Below, piece after piece: positions 62,727 through 64,000 of a stretch of DNA of 64,000 bases (the stretch's first letter is position 1; the number at the start of each line of letters is the position of its first letter). The notes beneath the pieces are model-generated. The model saw nothing but the letters and a program-made list of their open reading frames with translations. It was not told where the DNA came from and did not search any database. Origin of the DNA: M1-B18 sp048264125. Lineage in GTDB: Bacteria; Bacillota; Clostridia; Peptostreptococcales; Natronincolaceae. The stretch lies in the NCBI GenBank assembly GCA_048264125.1, contig JBLXDM010000003.1:310001-374000 (forward strand), given 5' to 3'. A program made the position numbers and the translations under genes.

Positions 62727-63317
62727 ATGAAGCTAAATATTTGTGTCGACATCGACGGCACCATCACAGGGGCCTATGATTGGCTGGAGTTAGCCAATAG
62801 CTATTTTAACAAAAATGTGAAGCCCCATGAGGTTACCTGCTATGAAATCAATGAGGTTCTAGATATTTCAAATGAGGAATATATGGAATTTTATAGCCGC
62901 TACGGCAAGGAGCTGCATGCATCCGCCAGTCTTAGACTGTATGCTAAGGATATATTGCAAAGATTGAATAATGAGCACAGCATATATTACGTCACCGCCA
63001 GAGATAAGATAATGGAGCAGGTAACAAAGAATTGGTTTATGGAAAAGGGCCTTCCTAAGGGGCAGCTCTATTTATTGGGTAGTCATCATAAGGTGCAACA
63101 GGCCAAGGAGCTGGATTGCCATATTTTTATTGAGGATAGGCATGAAAATGCAGTAGAACTGGCTAAGGCTGGCTTTCAGGTACTGCTGATGGATTGCAGC
63201 TATAACAGACTACCATTAATCAATGGCATCACGAGGGTTAGCTGCTGGCAGAATATATATGAGGCTGTAGACAATAGGGCTAAGGCCATAAGAGAGGCCG
63301 ACAGTAAAATCGCCTGA
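62727..63317 (+). CDS. HAD-superfamily 5'-nucleotidase-like protein (YqfW/NT5C type)
   Basis: About 196 residues. HAD motif I (ICVDIDGTITG), a Thr in YVTARDK (motif II), and IFIEDRHENA as the acidic motif IV. Resembles deoxyribonucleotidases of the 5'(3')-nucleotidase family; the substrate is unproven. The ATG at 62727 follows AAGGGAG by 8 bases. A single gene on the plus strand. Confidence 0.85.
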   Translation: MKLNICVDIDGTITGAYDWLELANSYFNKNVKPHEVTCYEINEVLDISNEEYMEFYSRYGKELHASASLRLYAKDILQRLNNEHSIYYVTARDKIMEQVTKNWFMEKGLPKGQLYLLGSHHKVQQAKELDCHIFIEDRHENAVELAKAGFQVLLMDCSYNRLPLINGITRVSCWQNIYEAVDNRAKAIREADSKIA

Positions 63318-63341
63318 TTGTATTATTAATTCTACCTACAG

Positions 63342-64000
63342 CTACCATTCATAATTTTCCGGATATTGAGAGTTTATCCTTATTTCTTCGATAGCGCATT
63401 TATATTGCTGAGCCGCTGCCTCCATTTCCGTCCTAAGCATCTGATATTCCTGCCCTCTCTCAATAATCCGCTTAGCCATGATAGAGAGGTTTTTTAATCT
63501 CTTTTCCTCCGACATTTTTATAAATTTTATGTTTAACAAATCAACATATTGAGGTAAAAAGTCCTGAAAGCTACTATACTTTGAGACCATATAACCCAGC
63601 ATCCTTTTATAGGTGGCATCGGTTGTGGTTTCCTTTATGCATTTGCTGACCTCCGATTGCAGCAGCCTTATCATTGCTATTGATTGATCCCAAATGTTTT
63701 TTGTATCTATTAGGGCATCAAAATATTCCTTGGAGTTCTGTTTACCATACAGCAAAACAAAATCATTTAAAACCATTTGAATAAACAGGATTTCAGGCCA
63801 AAAAACATTTACCTTAAGATATAGATTCTTTTCAGGGGAAATAAAGCCCTTCGACTTTAGAATTTCTGCATTAATGCTATTTTCAACGAATTCATAATCC
63901 CTATCACCCATCATTGCATGACGTATATCATAGCAAAAGCCTAAAATTCTTAGTCTGGACAGCCTATACTCCCTATATTTCCCCTCCTCTCCTACAATAC
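63342..64000 (-). CDS. Protein of unknown function, N-terminus beyond the window
   Basis: The reading frame is open from the stop at 63342 to the right edge. An internal ATG at 63914 has no ribosome site, and the codons before it (encoding RLSRLRILGFCYDIRHAMMG) continue the helical pattern, so the gene is probably longer and cut by the window. It is helical and Met-rich, without membrane segments; conserved-looking stretches include KVNVFWPEILFIQM and IIERGQEYQML. No confident family. Confidence 0.65.
   Translation of the reverse strand, partial: IVGEEGKYREYRLSRLRILGFCYDIRHAMMGDRDYEFVENSINAEILKSKGFISPEKNLYLKVNVFWPEILFIQMVLNDFVLLYGKQNSKEYFDALIDTKNIWDQSIAMIRLLQSEVSKCIKETTTDATYKRMLGYMVSKYSSFQDFLPQYVDLLNIKFIKMSEEKRLKNLSIMAKRIIERGQEYQMLRTEMEAAAQQYKCAIEEIRINSQYPENYEW

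Overview
The window reads as chromosome of an anaerobic, low-to-moderate GC Firmicute of the class Clostridia (Alkaliphilus/Natronincola/Tissierellales-like). This is inferred from AGGAGG-type ribosome binding sites, a PTS- and SBP-rich carbohydrate metabolism, GlpP, YesMN-type two-component regulators, sigma-54 regulators and AmpS/TopB/MutS2-type housekeeping genes. No rRNA, tRNA, CRISPR array, phage or insertion sequence was seen. Almost all genes lie on the minus strand; the exceptions are ampS, a 2-hydroxyacid dehydrogenase, a YjiH-like protein and a HAD nucleotidase.

Layout. 1-8.7 kb: a cut HflK-like gene, a DUF3160 lipoprotein with a membrane-anchored partner, an M29 aminopeptidase, a D-2-hydroxyacid dehydrogenase, a UvrC-N/Cho-like nuclease and a split pair of nucleoside-recognition (Gate) membrane proteins. 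8.9-11.1 kb: a cystine-type ABC importer. 11.4-20.2 kb: a nine-gene MurNAc/GlcNAc recycling operon (murQ, EIIBC, mupG, rpiR-type regulator, nagB, nagA, EIIA-Glc, HPr, EI) behind a consensus-like promoter whose -35 overlaps a perfect palindrome. 20.6-22.7 kb: three small accessory genes. 23-30.8 kb: a glycerol block (glpP, glpF, glpK, three anaerobic G3P-dehydrogenase-like subunits) ending in a PAS/sigma-54 activator. 31.1-37.3 kb: an RbsABC-type importer with a polyol dehydrogenase and xylulokinase. 37.6-42.6 kb: a YesN/YesM two-component system with an orphan membrane-anchored sugar-binding protein. 43-53.5 kb: a second amino-sugar/disaccharide PTS cluster (HPr, BadF kinase, EIIB, EIIC, GH4, EIIA, MupG paralogue, NagB paralogue) under a LevR-like sigma-54/PRD regulator. 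53.7-64 kb: TopB, a Smr-less MutS2-like protein, a split permease, YjiH, AdaA, a CCG-domain protein, a nucleotidase and a cut unknown gene.

The most interesting signals are regulatory. Near-perfect -24/-12 sigma-54 promoters sit directly before glpP and before the HPr gene of the second PTS cluster. Each is linked to a sigma-54 activator encoded in or beside the same gene block. A 57-bp inverted repeat upstream of the glpP promoter is placed like an enhancer. The two cell-wall-sugar clusters duplicate mupG, nagB and HPr but have different regulation and transporters. Two dispersed structured repeat families sit in intergenic regions.
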